In this document: positions 31,985-43,988 of the stretch, piece by piece | Position numbering within the stretch: position 1 is the stretch's first letter | Layout of the letters: each line of letters opens with the position of its first letter | Source: Datisca glomerata | Lineage: Eukaryota > Streptophyta > Magnoliopsida > Cucurbitales > Datiscaceae | NCBI GenBank assembly: GCA_003255025.1 | Contig: QANY01013855.1 | Coordinates: 1,269,524 to 1,333,523, forward strand | Reading direction: 5' to 3' | Length of the DNA: 64,000 nucleotides | The notes under the pieces: generated by a model | Seen by the model: the letters and a program-made list of their open reading frames with translations, nothing else | Database searches by the model: none | What the model was told of the DNA's origin: nothing | Translations under genes and position numbers: made by a program

Positions 31985-32640
31985 AAATACGAATAAAATT
32001 ACTGGTGAAAATTACCTAGATTGGAAACGAAATCATGATATCGTGATGACGGTAGAAAAGCACAAGTTTGTGCGCACCACCCCTTGTCTCCTTGAGCCTA
32101 TTGCTTAATCGACTCAAGAGGAAAATGATGCTTATACTTCTTGGTCACGTTCTGATGAGATCGTTAGGTGTTACATCTTGACTTTTGTTGGTAATGTGTT
32201 GCAACAACAACATCAGAACATGGAAACCGCTTCTAAAATGATGTTGAATATCACCTAAATGTTCCGAGATCAGGGTCGTCAAGCCAAGCAGGCAGTTGTG
32301 CGAAACTTCTTGAACTACAGGATGAAACCTGAAACTCATATCAGAGAACATATGTGCTGATCATTAGTTACATAAATGAGATGGAGATCATGGGTGCTGA
32401 GGTTGATAGCAAGACACAAGTCGATATGATCCTTGAGACTCTGCCTGATACTTTTGAGAACTTCAAACTTAATTATTCAAGGAATATGTTGAGGTACTCA
32501 CTTCCTGAGCTTATGAAGGAGTTGCAAGCTATTGAGACCTTATTTCTGAATGGCAAGAGGAAGACTAGATAGGCCAACTTTACTGAAAGCAAGCCTTCCA
32601 TCACTGGGGAAGGATACGATCCGATCATGTGGATAGTACT
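31985..32640 (+). pseudogene. gag: Copia gag, multiple stops
   Basis: Codons give NKITGENYLDWKRNHDIVM, ENDAYTSWSRSDEIVRCYIL, METASKMMLNIT, RDQGRQAKQAVVRNFLN, then after stops and a frame change EVDSKTQVDMILETLPDTFE and LPELMKELQAIETLF. This is the usual plant copia Gag order (ENYxxWK, MxxAxxMW, LPxxFxxFxxNY). The zinc knuckle is missing because the sequence jumps to integrase. Confidence 0.85.
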
Positions 32641-33393
32641 TGCTAGTAGAGTTCAAAGACTTTTTTAAGGAATAAGGTATTATTTCTCAGCTTACAACAC
32701 ATGACACTCCAGAACATAATGGTGTGCCAGTGAGAAGGAATCAAACTCTGATGGATATGGTTAGATCCATGATGAGTTACTCATCACTCTCATATTCGTT
32801 CTGGGGATACGCCTTGGAAACAACAGCATACATTTTGAACCACGTAATGTCAAAGACCATGCCTGGCACGCCATATGAAAGATGGAATAGACGAAAATCA
32901 TCCGTTAACCACCTTAGAATATGGGGTGGCCAGCACACGTTCTGAAGCTAAAGATAGACAAGTTGGCCAGTCGATCAAAATTATGCATGTTTGTAGGATA
33001 TCCCAAAGGAATGAATGGGTACGTATTTTATAGTCCGACTGACAAGTACATATTCATTAACACGAATGCACATTTTCTTGAAGAAGGCTATAAAAGAAGT
33101 GCGAAGCTGAGAAGCACTCTTTTGCTAGAGAAATTATTGAGTGGGTGGACACTGACTCCATAATAAGGAATTGTTCCTGATTTAATAATGAAGAACCACA
33201 GCAGGGGCCAGAGCCTATGAAGCCTCGACATAGTGGGAGGGTAATGAGACAACCTGACAGGTACATGTCTTATGGAGATGCCATAATAATAGTCTCAGAT
33301 AATGATCATGATGAACATGTCTTCTGCTCACAGCCATGGCTGGTCCTGAAGCAAACCTATGGCAAGAAGACATGAACATTGAGATACAATCAA
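32641..33393 (+). pseudogene. pol: Copia integrase C-terminal half and pre-RT linker
   Basis: After a deletion that removes protease and the integrase core, the frame gives RRNQTLMDMVRSMMSYSSL, FWGYALETTAYILNHV, TPYERWNRRK and, after a frame change, KLCMFVGYPKGMNGYVFYSP. A linker with HSGRVMRQPDRYM and AMAGPEANLWQEDM follows. It matches copia integrase C termini up to the first residues before RT, then stops at 33393, where an LTR 3' end begins. Confidence 0.85.
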
Positions 33394-35175
33394 TAGATCT
33401 CATGTGTTGAGTACATCTAGAGACATAAAAGTGTTTTTTGTGATACTCTACGTGCTCACACATGTCCTAGTGCGTTGAGGATTGATTTGAAAGATCTTAG
33501 AGTCTGCTGATCGTTGGAACGATTTTGTGAGAACGGAGAATCAATTAGTTTCACGATGACGCTTAATTTAGACTACAAGGATATATAATTCCTAACCTTG
33601 TATATTTTAGATTTAATATATAAATATATAATGGATCCTGACTAATTGAAAATGAAATTTCAATAAAAAAAAGTATTTTATGATTATCGTAGCGTTACGC
33701 GATTTTGTTTTATTAAAAGTTTTGATTTTATTACAATTTTAATTTTTGAAATGGCCACGCGCCATATGTTTCTGCCGCGCATACGCCGTGACGACCAACA
33801 AGTATTATCAGAATAGTCTTTATATATTTATATGTTAAATGATGTGTGATTTTCCTTGCGTTGTTCATATATTATGAGATATGTATGAATGAATAGATGG
33901 TTATGTTTCTTGAATGTATGGAACATAATGGATCATTAATTGTATGGTGAATATTAGGTTAGGCATTGTTTTTATTTTTCCCTAGATCTTGTGTAAGCCG
34001 TTTTGAGGCGTAGGAATTTTTATAATTTATTTTGAATATTATTGTAATTATTTCGAACGCGAGAAGACAAAGAACGCACGAGATGAACGGTAGGAATTAT
34101 TGTTCATGATGAAATTTTACTGTTCAAGGAAATTACTGTTTACGACGGAAATTTATAATTCACGGAAGTTATTGTTCATGCTAGAAAAATATTGTTCCGT
34201 CATATTGGATGATTAGTAAATAAAAGAAATTAATTAATTAATTAATAGAGGTCAATTTAATTTATTAATTGAGATTGATGAATTTGGACACAACATTAAC
34301 TCTAAGAAAATATGCAAAATTTTGGCAATTGTAAAGTTAGGGTTTAGGGTTTAGGGCAGGTCAAATTTCATAAATTATTATATAAGGGATGACCATAGGG
34401 TTGCATCCCTAACCCTACACAGTGTGTGATTACACAAAGTAGAGAAAACACAGTTTCTCTCCCACCCCCATGTTGCCGCCAAAACCATTAAAGAGGAAGA
34501 AAATTTTTATTTTCCTTCCTCAGTTGTTTTGAGATCTCACACTCAGTTCCTAATGACGTTCTCATGAGATATGCTTGTGATTAAAACGCGTGGTTATTGG
34601 TGTGAAAACTAATTCGTGTTCTATGAAGGATGAAGAACGCTAAGACAATCAATAAGATTTCACCAAGTCAGAAAGTCTCTGATACAACAAATGGTATAAA
34701 ATGGTTTCTACCTCTTTTGAATGCGTGTAATTAAATATGCATAATTAAGTATGTGGTTTTAATGTTTCATATAATTAAATTGGTTTTAGAAAAAAATTTG
34801 ATATTCCGCCCATGAATCGTTCGTTGTTCAATGATTTTTCTTCAAACTTTTAAAACCTGATTCAACAGACAATTTTCTATAGAACATGTCAGAACAAACT
34901 CCATTTGCGGATCCGCTTACTAAGGGATTACCATCCATAGTTTCATGAGCAACACTGCTCTTATAGGTGTCGTATCGTTTGATGGTATTCGGTTTTAGTG
35001 GGAGTTTGTATTTTTGGTTGCTCTTCTTTATAGACATACTTTAAGTCATTTTGGTTTATGGATATTTTGAGGTAATTTCTACAGAAATGAAGTTTTGGTT
35101 TATTCACAATCTGACTCTGGTATGGTTTGGTATCATTAAGGTTTTCGATAGACCAGTTGAAAATAGGCATGTTGA
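33394..35175 (+). repeat. Chimeric copia segment, copy 1 (partner 39769-41526)
   Basis: A ~1.77-kb direct repeat, offset 6375 bp at its start. Order within it: the last ~400 bp of an LTR (to ACCAACA at about 33800), a primer-site-like TATTATCAGAAT at 33803, leader, a jump at about 34206 into the segment also found at 30000-30520, then a terminal pol scrap (SEQTPFADPLTKGLPS, about 34885-34935) and 3' non-coding sequence. Both copies share the same internal joins. TTTAGGG telomere motifs occur at 34336-34356. Confidence 0.85.
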
Positions 35176-35450
35176 TATCACTAAGGTTTTTGGTTTATGG
35201 ATATTTTGAGGTAATTTCTACAGAAATGAAGTTTTGGTTTATTCACACTCTGACTCTGGTATGGTTTGGTATCACTAAGGTTTTCAATGGACCAGTTGAA
35301 AATAGGCATGTTGATATCACTAAGGTTTTTGGTTTATGGATATTTTGAGGTAATTTCTACAGAAATGAAGTTTTTGTTTATTCACACTCTGACTCTGGTA
35401 TGGTTTGATGTCACTAAGATTTTTAGTGGACTAGTCTCTTGGCACTTGGC
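35051..35450 (+). repeat. 139-bp tandem repeat, about 2.9 copies
   Basis: TTGGTTTATGGATATTTTGA starts at 35051, 35190 and 35329, so the period is exactly 139 bp. Copies are nearly identical. The homologous place in the other chimeric segment (41401-41526) has a single unit, so the expansion came after the duplication, or was lost there. Confidence 0.95.
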
Positions 35451-35890
35451 ATAATTTGACTAGCATTTAAAGATGACACATGGCAACTTATGATTCATCG
35501 ATTATGTAACCACCAACTTGTGACGTGGTGAACTTTGATTGATCCAAAATTTCATGTCCAACACTTATATTATATGCACTATATTATTGTAAAAGATCTA
35601 CAAGCATAATAATACGTGGTTTATAGATCCTATTGAGTTTACTCATGGGAACAAGATATTTAATGAAGAATTTTTTATCACGTGGAACATTTATTATTTA
35701 TAATCTAGTGAAACTAAGCATTTTACGAAGAGTTATGAACTCATACTTAATGGCTCAGTTGTTTTGATCTACTATGGTTAAGAGTCTATGGGTCAATGTA
35801 TCTCTAGGTTAGATGACTTAATTGATATATAGTGAGGATGCACAAATTTCAATAATAAAGTCCCTAGACACTATTGTTATATATCCATGG
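35451..35890. other. Unassigned sequence before a copia gag
   Basis: AT-rich, no coding frame recognised. Probably leader of the copia element whose gag follows. Confidence 0.4.
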
Positions 35891-36775
35891 ATAACCATGT
35901 TACTACTTTACTCGCTCTCGAGAAATTGAATGGTAATAATTTCGTACATTGGAAATTGAATATGAACTTAATGTTAATTTGTGATTACCATAAGTTTGTT
36001 CTTATTGAAGAATGTCCAGAGAAACCCTTAAGAATGTTAGGGATAAATATGATGCTTTGATCATATCAAACAACAAGGTGAAGTGCAACATGCTTGTGAG
36101 CATGAATGATGTTTTGAGAATCAATCATGAAAGCATGGAGACTGCCCCTAAGAATGTTATGGAATTTCTACAGGCGATGTTTGGGTAGCACTCTGATCAA
36201 AGTCGTCATGAGACCGCTAGGAGCTATATGACAACTATGATGAGAAAGGGTACTTCTGTGCGAGAACATGTTTTGAACATGATCAACACAATGCACGAGA
36301 CAGAAGTACATGGGGCGACCATTGATGAACGGATTCAAGTTAGCATTATACTTGAGTCGCTCACACTAGTTTTTTCTGTGTTCACGACCACCTATGTTAT
36401 GAACAAATTATAATTCAACATGACCCAATTATTGAATGAATTGCATACTTTTGAGTCACTCAACCTTAGAATGACCAAAGAGGGCGAGGCAAATGTTGTC
36501 GAGCAAAAGCCTTCCTCCACTGTTAAAAGTAACAAGAGGAAGAAGATCAATGGAAAGGGAAAAGGTAAGAACAAGAAAAGGAAGAAATCCAAGACTTCAC
36601 CAAAAGCCAAGAAGAACAAGAAAGACAACAAGCCCAAAGGAAATTGTTTCTACTGTGTGGTTGAAGGTCATTGGAATAGAAACTCTAACAAATATCTCTC
36701 CGAGCTAAAAAAGAAAGGTAAGTATGATTTACTTGTACTTGAAACTTGTTTAGTGAAATATGATTTGTCATCCTA
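35891..36775 (+). pseudogene. gag: Copia gag with basic tail and decayed zinc knuckle
   Basis: Codons give LEKLNGNNFVHWKLNMNLML, then after breaks VLRINHESMETAPKNVMEFL, a stop at 36186-36188, then RHETARSYMTTMMRKGTSVREHVLNM and ERIQVSIILESL. A stop at about 36411 precedes MTQLLNELHTFESL. A Lys-rich stretch (about 36520-36640) leads to NCFYCVVEGHWNRN, a zinc knuckle in which the last cysteine is replaced by Asn. Typical TNT1-94-like Gag layout; inactivated by stops. Confidence 0.88.
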
Positions 36776-37205
36776 GATACTTGATTCAGGAGTCACTTAC
36801 CATGTATGTTCATATTTGAAATGCTTGATTCGTCAAGGGAGCTAGCTGATGGCGAGATCATTTTGAGAGTTGGTAGTGGTACGCTCGTGTCAGTTAAAAT
36901 ATTAGCGACAGTCAGTTTACTTTTTAGATATAATTATTTAGTTTTGAACGATATTTATTATATTCTTAGATTTTTTGAGAAATTTTTTATTTCTCTTTCA
37001 TTTTTGCAAGAACATTTATTCAAAGTTTATTTTATTAATAAAGAGCTAGAGGTGATGTTTGTGGACAAGATCAATGTACAAGCTAAAGGTGGGTATGAGT
37101 ATTTCGTCACTTTTATTGATGATTACTCAAGATATGGTTATACTTACATAAGGCAAAAAAAGTCTAAAACTTTTGAAAAGTTTAAAGGCTTCAAGCTGGA
37201 TTGAA
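36776..37205 (+). pseudogene. pol: Copia protease and start of integrase
   Basis: ILDSGVTYHVCS (about 36778) is the copia protease active-site region (D-S-G kept). After frame changes, GGYEYFVTFIDDYSRYGYTY and KSKTFEKFKGFK (about 37085-37200) mark the start of the integrase core with its first Asp. A stop at 37202 and a deletion follow; the rest of integrase and all of RT are missing. Confidence 0.85.
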
Positions 37206-37785
37206 AAGAAATTAGGTAAATCATTGAAAACCCTGACAATTTCCAAAGCACATTCGATTGCAGTAAAGCACATTCTCAAGTATCTTAGGAGCGAGAAACT
37301 ATATGCTTGTTTATTTAGGTGAAAACATGAACCCCACTGGATATACTGTTTTTTATTTTAAATTAGACAGAAACAGTTGAAAGTCGACATCTGAATCAGT
37401 ATTCATCCTAGGTGGAGGAGTTGTATTCTGGAGAAATATTAAACAATCCAGCATTGCAGATTCCATTATGGAAGCCAAATATATAGCGAAAATAAGCGGT
37501 ATGGCTCAGAAAGTTCTATACTGATCTGGAAGTGGTTCCAGATATGGACACGCCATTGATCATGTACTATGATAAAAGTGGGGCGGGAGCAAATTTCAAG
37601 GAACCGAGGAGTCACAAGAGGGGCAAACACATAGAGAGGAAATATCATCTTGTGAGAGAGATCGTGCATCGAGGGGATGTGATTGTTATGAAGATAGCGT
37701 CAGAACAGAACCTGGCTGATCCTTTTACAAAGAAACTTCCTGCGAAGTCATCTGAGGGTCACGTTTGTAACATGAGATTAAGATA
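37206..37785 (+). pseudogene. pol: Copia RNase H, C-terminal part
   Basis: After decayed sequence that still shows ST-E-like and VVWR-like patterns, 37520-37785 reads TDLEVVPDMDTPLIMYYDKSG, SHKRGKHIERKYHLVREIVH, RGDVIVMKIASEQNLADPFT and KKLP. This is the end of copia RNase H including the conserved ADPFTK. The catalytic D before NSGA is present as YYDKSGA. It is joined to the integrase start by a deletion of roughly 2 kb relative to an intact element. Confidence 0.88.
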
Positions 37786-37807
37786 AATGCCACATTTTCT
37801 TTAGGGC

Positions 37808-37818
37808 AAGTGGGAGAT
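37808..37818 (+). other. Polypurine tract
   Basis: AAGTGGGAGAT directly before the TGTTGGGGG LTR start. Confidence 0.8.
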
Positions 37819-40177
37819 TGTTGGGGGTTATATGATCAAAGCATGTGTATTGACAGTTTGATATGAAATTTAATAAGAATTACATTTTTCTTATAATTGT
37901 TCTTTTAAATTATTGTTGAATAATTTATATAAATATCTGAAATTTTCATATTCATTAATGATACTATGATCTTGTATTAGTACGAGAGGATTAAGATTAT
38001 TGATAATGAATAAAATTGTTAGTAACATATTAAAGTATGAAATCTTTAATAAATGGTTACTAGTACGGCTCGCTAAGCATTATCAATGTGATCTATATCC
38101 AGATCATTGATATGGATAGACATCTTAGTGAATGTACTTTATATAATGAGATTATATATGACTGAACCGATGTGAGTTAATATCTTTATCAACGTGTCGT
38201 TTATCATAAAATTTTAATACACATCAACTCGATGATCATATATAGATCAGTCTTAGTCCTGAGTAGTCATGAACTCTTATGCATATCTAGTGGATCTTTT
38301 GATTCACTCATTAAGGTTTTTTTTAAAAATAGACCAGTGACTTTTATTTTGGAGATTCAGTGATATGGATGGCTAGGAACATAATCTTACAAGATTTGAA
38401 ATCCAAGTTTTTCAAACGGATCGTATATTGGTTCTCTTAAGTGTTAATTCGTGAACTAAATGGTTATTGAGCTCAAATTTATAATAAGATTATAAATCAG
38501 ACATTCACTAGTGGATTAATGGTACTTACGCATCAAGAGGTAATTAGAAGGGTAAAATGATAATTTTGATCAGTTTTTAATTTACGAACCAATAATTGGA
38601 GGACATAACTATGTGAAATGATTATATCAGTAGACTACATGAAAATACTATGTAAATACAATCTGTAATCTCTAAGAGTGCAATTCCATATTTATAGTGG
38701 AGTGATGATGAAATTAATAAATAAGATTATCTAATTAAGGAGTTTAGTTAATAATCTAGTTTATTTAAGCTTAAGATTATAGGTCCATGGTCTTCAAGTC
38801 ACATCTATACTACGCAGTCTAGCGTGTGAATATTTCAGGACAAGAAAAAATGACTTACTTGCAAAGTTCTTGGGTGAGTACATAATTACGAGATAATTAT
38901 ATGTGATTGATTAATTAAAATTAATTAATTAAATTATTTATATATATTAATATAATTTTCGGAAGTAATGTATATAAAAATAATTATCAATTTTTTTAAT
39001 TATCAATAAGTGAGACAAAATATCTAATTTATGAAATTAGATTATTAAATTATTATCAAATAATAATTTGGATCAACTCAATTTGTTATTTATGAACACT
39101 ATTGGGATACTTCGAATAAACTAGAGTACATATAGGATACACCGGTGCTAAAACCTCTTCTCAAGATATCTTCCAAACTGTCAGGGTCGTTGCTCCGTAT
39201 GTTGTTCCCCCGGTGTGAAACCAGTTGGTTCCGTAGTTTGAGAATTCTGCTAATCCCAAGTACTCCATCTCCATCGCTGCATATGGGAATATAGAAAGTA
39301 AAGAAGAAATAAATATTCAATACGCAGTAATTACCACGTGCTAATCATGGTTTGGGTATCAGAGATTGACATTAATTACTGTAGTGCCACATGACACTAC
39401 AGTACTAGGTGTGCAACGGCACTGTGCTACCTCACGGCACACTGCAGTGCCATGTGATACTGCAGTTGTGCACAATAACAGTGGGTCCCACTATTATTGA
39501 TAATTTTATAATTAAATATTATTTCAATTATCCCAAAATATCTAATATACCATTATCAATAAAAATATACTGATATCATTCTGATGGCTTAAGATATTCA
39601 ATCAATTGAATGAGTTGAATCAGTTCATCAAGCAAGAGTTGAAAGAAGAACACAAATCTCAAAAAAGTGTTTTTTCAATGATTAAGAATTACTCAAATTC
39701 TCTAAAAGAATCATCATCACATTCTTTTAGAAAATCGTCTCACAAAAGTTCCTCTCTAGTAAAATCTCTAGATCTCATGTGTTGAGTATATCTAGAGATA
39801 TAAAAGTATTTTCGTGATATTCTACGTGCCCACACACGTCCTAGTGCTTTGAGGATTGATTTGGAAGATTTTGGTATGGATCTCAGAGTCTGCTGAACAT
39901 TGAAACGATTTCGTGTGAATGGAGAATTGATTAGTTTTGCGATGACACTTGATTTAGACTACAAGAGGTATATGATTCACAATCTTGTATGCTTTAGATT
40001 TAATATATAAATATATAATGGATCCTAACTAATTGAAAATGAGTTTTCAATAAAAAAAAAAGTATTTTGTGGTCATCGTAGCGTTACGTGATTTTATTTT
40101 ATTAAAAGTTTCGATTTTATTAAAAATTAATTTTTGAAATGGTCATGCGCCACATGTTTACCCCGCGCCGACCAACA
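37819..40177 (+). repeat. Long copia 3' LTR (~2.36 kb)
   Basis: Begins TGTTGGGGGTTATATG after the polypurine tract. The right end is placed at ACCAACA, because a primer-site-like TGTTATCAGAGT follows at 40180. The last ~400 bp equal 33394-33800. AT-rich in the middle, with two related imperfect palindromes at 39379-39402 and 39441-39466. Full extent is inferred, because no complete partner LTR exists in the window. Confidence 0.6.
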
Positions 40178-41526
40178 AGTGTTATCAGAGTGATATTTAT
40201 ATATTTATATATTAAATGATGTGTGAATTTTCTTGCGTTGTTCATATAATATGTTTGTTATCAGAGTGATATTTATACAGTTATGTTTGTTGAATGTATG
40301 GAAAATAATTGATCGTTAATTGTATGGTGAATATTGGGTTAGACTTTGTTTTTATTTTTTCCTAGATCTTGTGTAAGCCGTTTTAAGGTGTAAGAATTTT
40401 TGTAATTTATTTTGAATATTATTGTAATTATTTCGAACGCGAGAATACGAAGAACGCACGTGGTGAACGGCAGAAACTACTGTTCACGTCAAATTTTTAC
40501 TGTTTCACGGAAATTACTGTTTATGACGGAAATTTACAATTTACGGAATTACTGTTCATGGCAGAAAATACTGTTCAGACTTATTGGATGATTAGTAAAT
40601 AAATAAAATTAATTAATTGACGGAGATCAATTTAATTTATCAATTGAGATTGATGAATTTGGACACAACATTAACTCTAAGAAAATATGCAAAATTTCGG
40701 GGATTGTAAAGTTAGGGTTTAGGGTAGGGAAATTTCATAAATTATGGATGATAATAGGGTTGCATTCCTAACCCTACACAGTGTGTGATTATACAAAGCA
40801 GAGAAAACACAGTTTCTCTCCCCCATGTGTTACCGCCAAAATCATTAAAGGGGAAGAAAATTTTTGTTTTTGTTCCTCAGTTGTTTTGAGGGCCCACACT
40901 CATTTCCTAACGACGTCCTCATGAGATATGCTTCTGATTACAACGAGTATTTTTTGGTGTAAAGACTAATTCGTGTTCTACAAAAGACAAAGAATGTTAA
41001 AACAATCAATAGAATTCCACCAAGTCTCTGATATAACAAATGGTATAAAATGGTTTCTACCTCTTTTGAATACGTGTAATTAAATATGCATAATTAAGTA
41101 TGTGGTTTTAATGTTTAATATGATTAAATTGGTTTTAGAAAAAAATTTGATATTCGGCCCACGAACCATTCGTTGTTCAATGATTTTTCTTCAAACTTTT
41201 AAAACCTGATCCAACAGACAGTTGTCTATAAAGCACATCGGAACAAACTTCATTCGCTGATCCGCTTACTAAGGGATTGTCACCCAAATAGTTTCATGAG
41301 TAACATTACTCTTATGGGTGTCATATCGGTTGATGGTATTCGATTTTAATGGGAGTTTGTATTTTTGAATGCTCTTCTTTATAGACATACTTTAAGTCAT
41401 TTTGGTTTGTGGATATTTTAAGGTAATTTCTACAGAAATGAAGTTTTGGTTTATTCATACTCTGACTCTGGTATGGTTTGATATCACTAAGATTTTTGGT
41501 GGACCAGTTGAAAATAGGCATGTTAA
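39769..41526 (+). repeat. Chimeric copia segment, copy 2 (partner 33394-35175)
   Basis: Same order and the same internal joins as copy 1: LTR end, primer-site-like TGTTATCAGAGT at 40180, leader, a join at about 40577 into the 30000-30520-type segment, pol scrap with ADPLTKG at about 41260, and one unit of the 139-bp sequence. Copy-specific small indels and substitutions are spread throughout. Confidence 0.85.
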
Positions 41527-41780
41527 GATAACATTACATGAAATTTACATGCTACATATCCACATTACAATTCATGTCATTCAGTAGTATTGACATACGT
41601 GATCATTGATGGGTTGAGTTACGATTGATACAGCGAATGTCGCTTTGATCCTAAGTTGGTATGAATGATGGACCAGATTGGTTATAAATATATTTTGGTA
41701 ATGACAGTAAAGCTGAGTTCGTTTGGTTATTTTATGCCAAGCATAATTATAAGGTTACATATATAGTCCAAGTGGGAGAT
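41527..41780 (+). other. Copia 3' non-coding region and polypurine tract
   Basis: Non-coding sequence ending in CCAAGTGGGAGAT (41768-41780), the polypurine tract before the LTR at 41781. Confidence 0.7.
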
Positions 41781-42288
41781 TGTCGGATCCTTAATCTAAT
41801 GTTGGACTTATATGTGAATAATGATGTGTTGTAGACTGTTAAATAAGGTTAAACTCAATTAAAAGTTATCAGCTAATGTTTTAGTGATTTGAGTTTTAAT
41901 GTATCTGATAGATTGTGGACATTTTGATGTGCCGAGTCTTTAAGATAATTTCTATTTTTATGATGTGCTAAAATAGAAATACCAAAAGATAATGGATTAG
42001 TTATCTATAAGTGGTTATGGTTCCCAGATCACGCGATGAAGGGAAACCATTCTATTCTCCCTAATATCTCATCGTTAGAGAGAAAACAGAGAGACTTGAT
42101 CAAAAGAGACTCTGATAGAGAATCGTGTAGATCTGAAAGACCAACCGCTTGGTTCTAAATTACGATCTACTGTTATGGATTTAGGTAAGTTTACGCTCTA
42201 TTATTGATTTAATTTTTTGTGTGTTCAACATAAGATCTTGAAATTTTATACGATACGATTTATACCGAAAAAGATTTTGAATCCATCA
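41781..42288 (+). repeat. Copia 3' LTR (508 bp), family shared with 8476-8948
   Basis: TGTCGGATCCTTAATC to GAATCCATCA, preceded by a polypurine tract. Homologous along its length to the minus-strand LTR at 8476-8948. A 5' LTR of this family is not present upstream. Confidence 0.85.
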
Positions 42289-43595
42289 TACCCGACTTGC
42301 TTCCTCAGGGACTATGTTCAATTCCATGGTCTTAGAAAATGTAATCCTTATATCTCGGGAAAGCGTACCAAGTATTCATATAATAAATATTACGTAAATG
42401 CAATATCCTCCTATACTGACAAAAAAACATAAATTGGGGGATCAAAAATTTTAGCTACGGTACAAATTATTTATTTATTTTAAATCATTACTATATAAAA
42501 GTTTATTTTATATATTAAATAAAAAAATCAGGTTTTCCAAGGCAGCTATGTCTGTGGATATAACACCATATGTTATGATATTGGGAGAATACTGATGTTG
42601 TAGTATTTTGAGTAACTTGCTAAAAAATAGTGGGTAACGATCCAAGTTTCTCACTGCATTAAAACTATGACATCAGTGTAACTGTTTCAGCCAAATTCAT
42701 TTTGACATGTAAATTTAAAAGTGATTTTTAAGTAACATAATTATAGTACTTATTTATATTTTCATCAAGCTTTTCAAAACACTAAAATTTTACCAAGTTT
42801 GTTTGAGTTTATAAATTCTTTTAACTTATAAACTATAAAAACCCAGGAGAACTGCAAAAATAACTTCTTTCCTAATTCAAGTTGTAAAAATGTCTAGAAA
42901 TTTTTTTAATTGCAAAAATGACCGAATATGGTAAACAATATATTTATCACTGTGTAATTTTGATAAATAAATTATTTACCACGATCATATTTTGGTCATT
43001 TTTACAAATAAAAAATAGTTTGGCCATTTTTCCAACTCCACTCCAAAACCTGTTTTTTTTTACTTTTTCTCCTAAATACCCTTCATCATATATTTGAAAT
43101 CATTGATAGGAAATCCAATAAATAAGGAATTTACATCTCATAAATTATAAATTTAAAAAGTCATATATCCTAGTTAATGTAATCTGATTTATTATATAGT
43201 AAATACTGCAATTTTCAAAAACTTCTATTAAATCAATCAAAAAATATTTCTCTTATTCTTTTTTATTACAAGAAGAGAACCACCATAACATTAAATCAAA
43301 TAAGAGTTCACACAAATACAAGGAGCATACTCAAGATAGAAAATGCACAAACTCAACTAGAAGAAAGAAACGAGTAGGAACATTATGATATCTCAACTAA
43401 GCTGGCACCTCCTAAGAATTCACAGAAAGTGCATTGGACATCCCATCTAGGCTGACATCTCCTAAGCACCCTTATGCTAGTCTCATTAAAACCTTCACTG
43501 GAAAAAATCTCAATAGAGAAAACTTAGAAAAGGATAAATAGTACTAGCCAAAAAAACAAAGAACAATTACACAAAGAATGGCATAACAAAGAAAA
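42289..43595. other. Intergenic with a foldback at 42913-43003
   Basis: AT-rich, no gene. CAAAAATGACCGAATATGGTAA (42913) and TTACCACGATCATATTTTGG...TCATTTTT (to 43003) form an imperfect inverted repeat. It may be a small foldback element. Target duplications are not evident. Confidence 0.5.
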
Positions 43596-43988
43596 TCAAC
43601 TAATATTCAAAACACAACCAAACTGCAAATTCAAATATAAAATAATAGAACCAATCTCAAAAGGAAAATGAGAAACGAAAGCTCTGTCAAATCTCTTCCA
43701 CAAAACTTCTTTAGCCCAAAAATCCGCGCCCCCATTTAGAGTTCTTTGACAATGGCTAAACTTAATAAATCCCCAAGAAAGTGCAAGCATAGAAATGTTG
43801 AAAACAATAAAGGCAATATCACTTCCAAAGTTGCTAGGATTATTCAACACGTCAATCAACAAACTAGAATCTGAAAAAACTTCCAACTGACCATCAACAC
43901 AATTTTTAGATTCCTCCAAAGCCCAGCAAAGAGCAAGAGCTTCTGCCATTAAAGAATCTAAAACATTACAACAAGACTTTGAACCCAC
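43596..43988 (-). pseudogene. LINE ORF2 C-terminal RNase H domain
   Basis: Minus-strand codons give DSLMAEALALCWALEESKN (catalytic E), LEVFSDSSLLIDVLNN (catalytic D) and WGFIKFSHCQRTLNGGAD, the plant RVT_3-type RNase H found at the end of many plant LINEs. The start of the domain, with the first Asp (FDGAWS), is visible about 100 codons upstream in another frame (about 44060). Confidence 0.88.

Noticed and set aside
36392..36637. 81-codon phenylalanine/leucine-rich minus-strand frame resembling a membrane protein
   Set aside because: It is the antisense of the lysine-rich copia gag tail.
42217..42432. 71-codon frame overlapping the LTR end
   Set aside because: It spans the LTR boundary at 42288 and has no family features.
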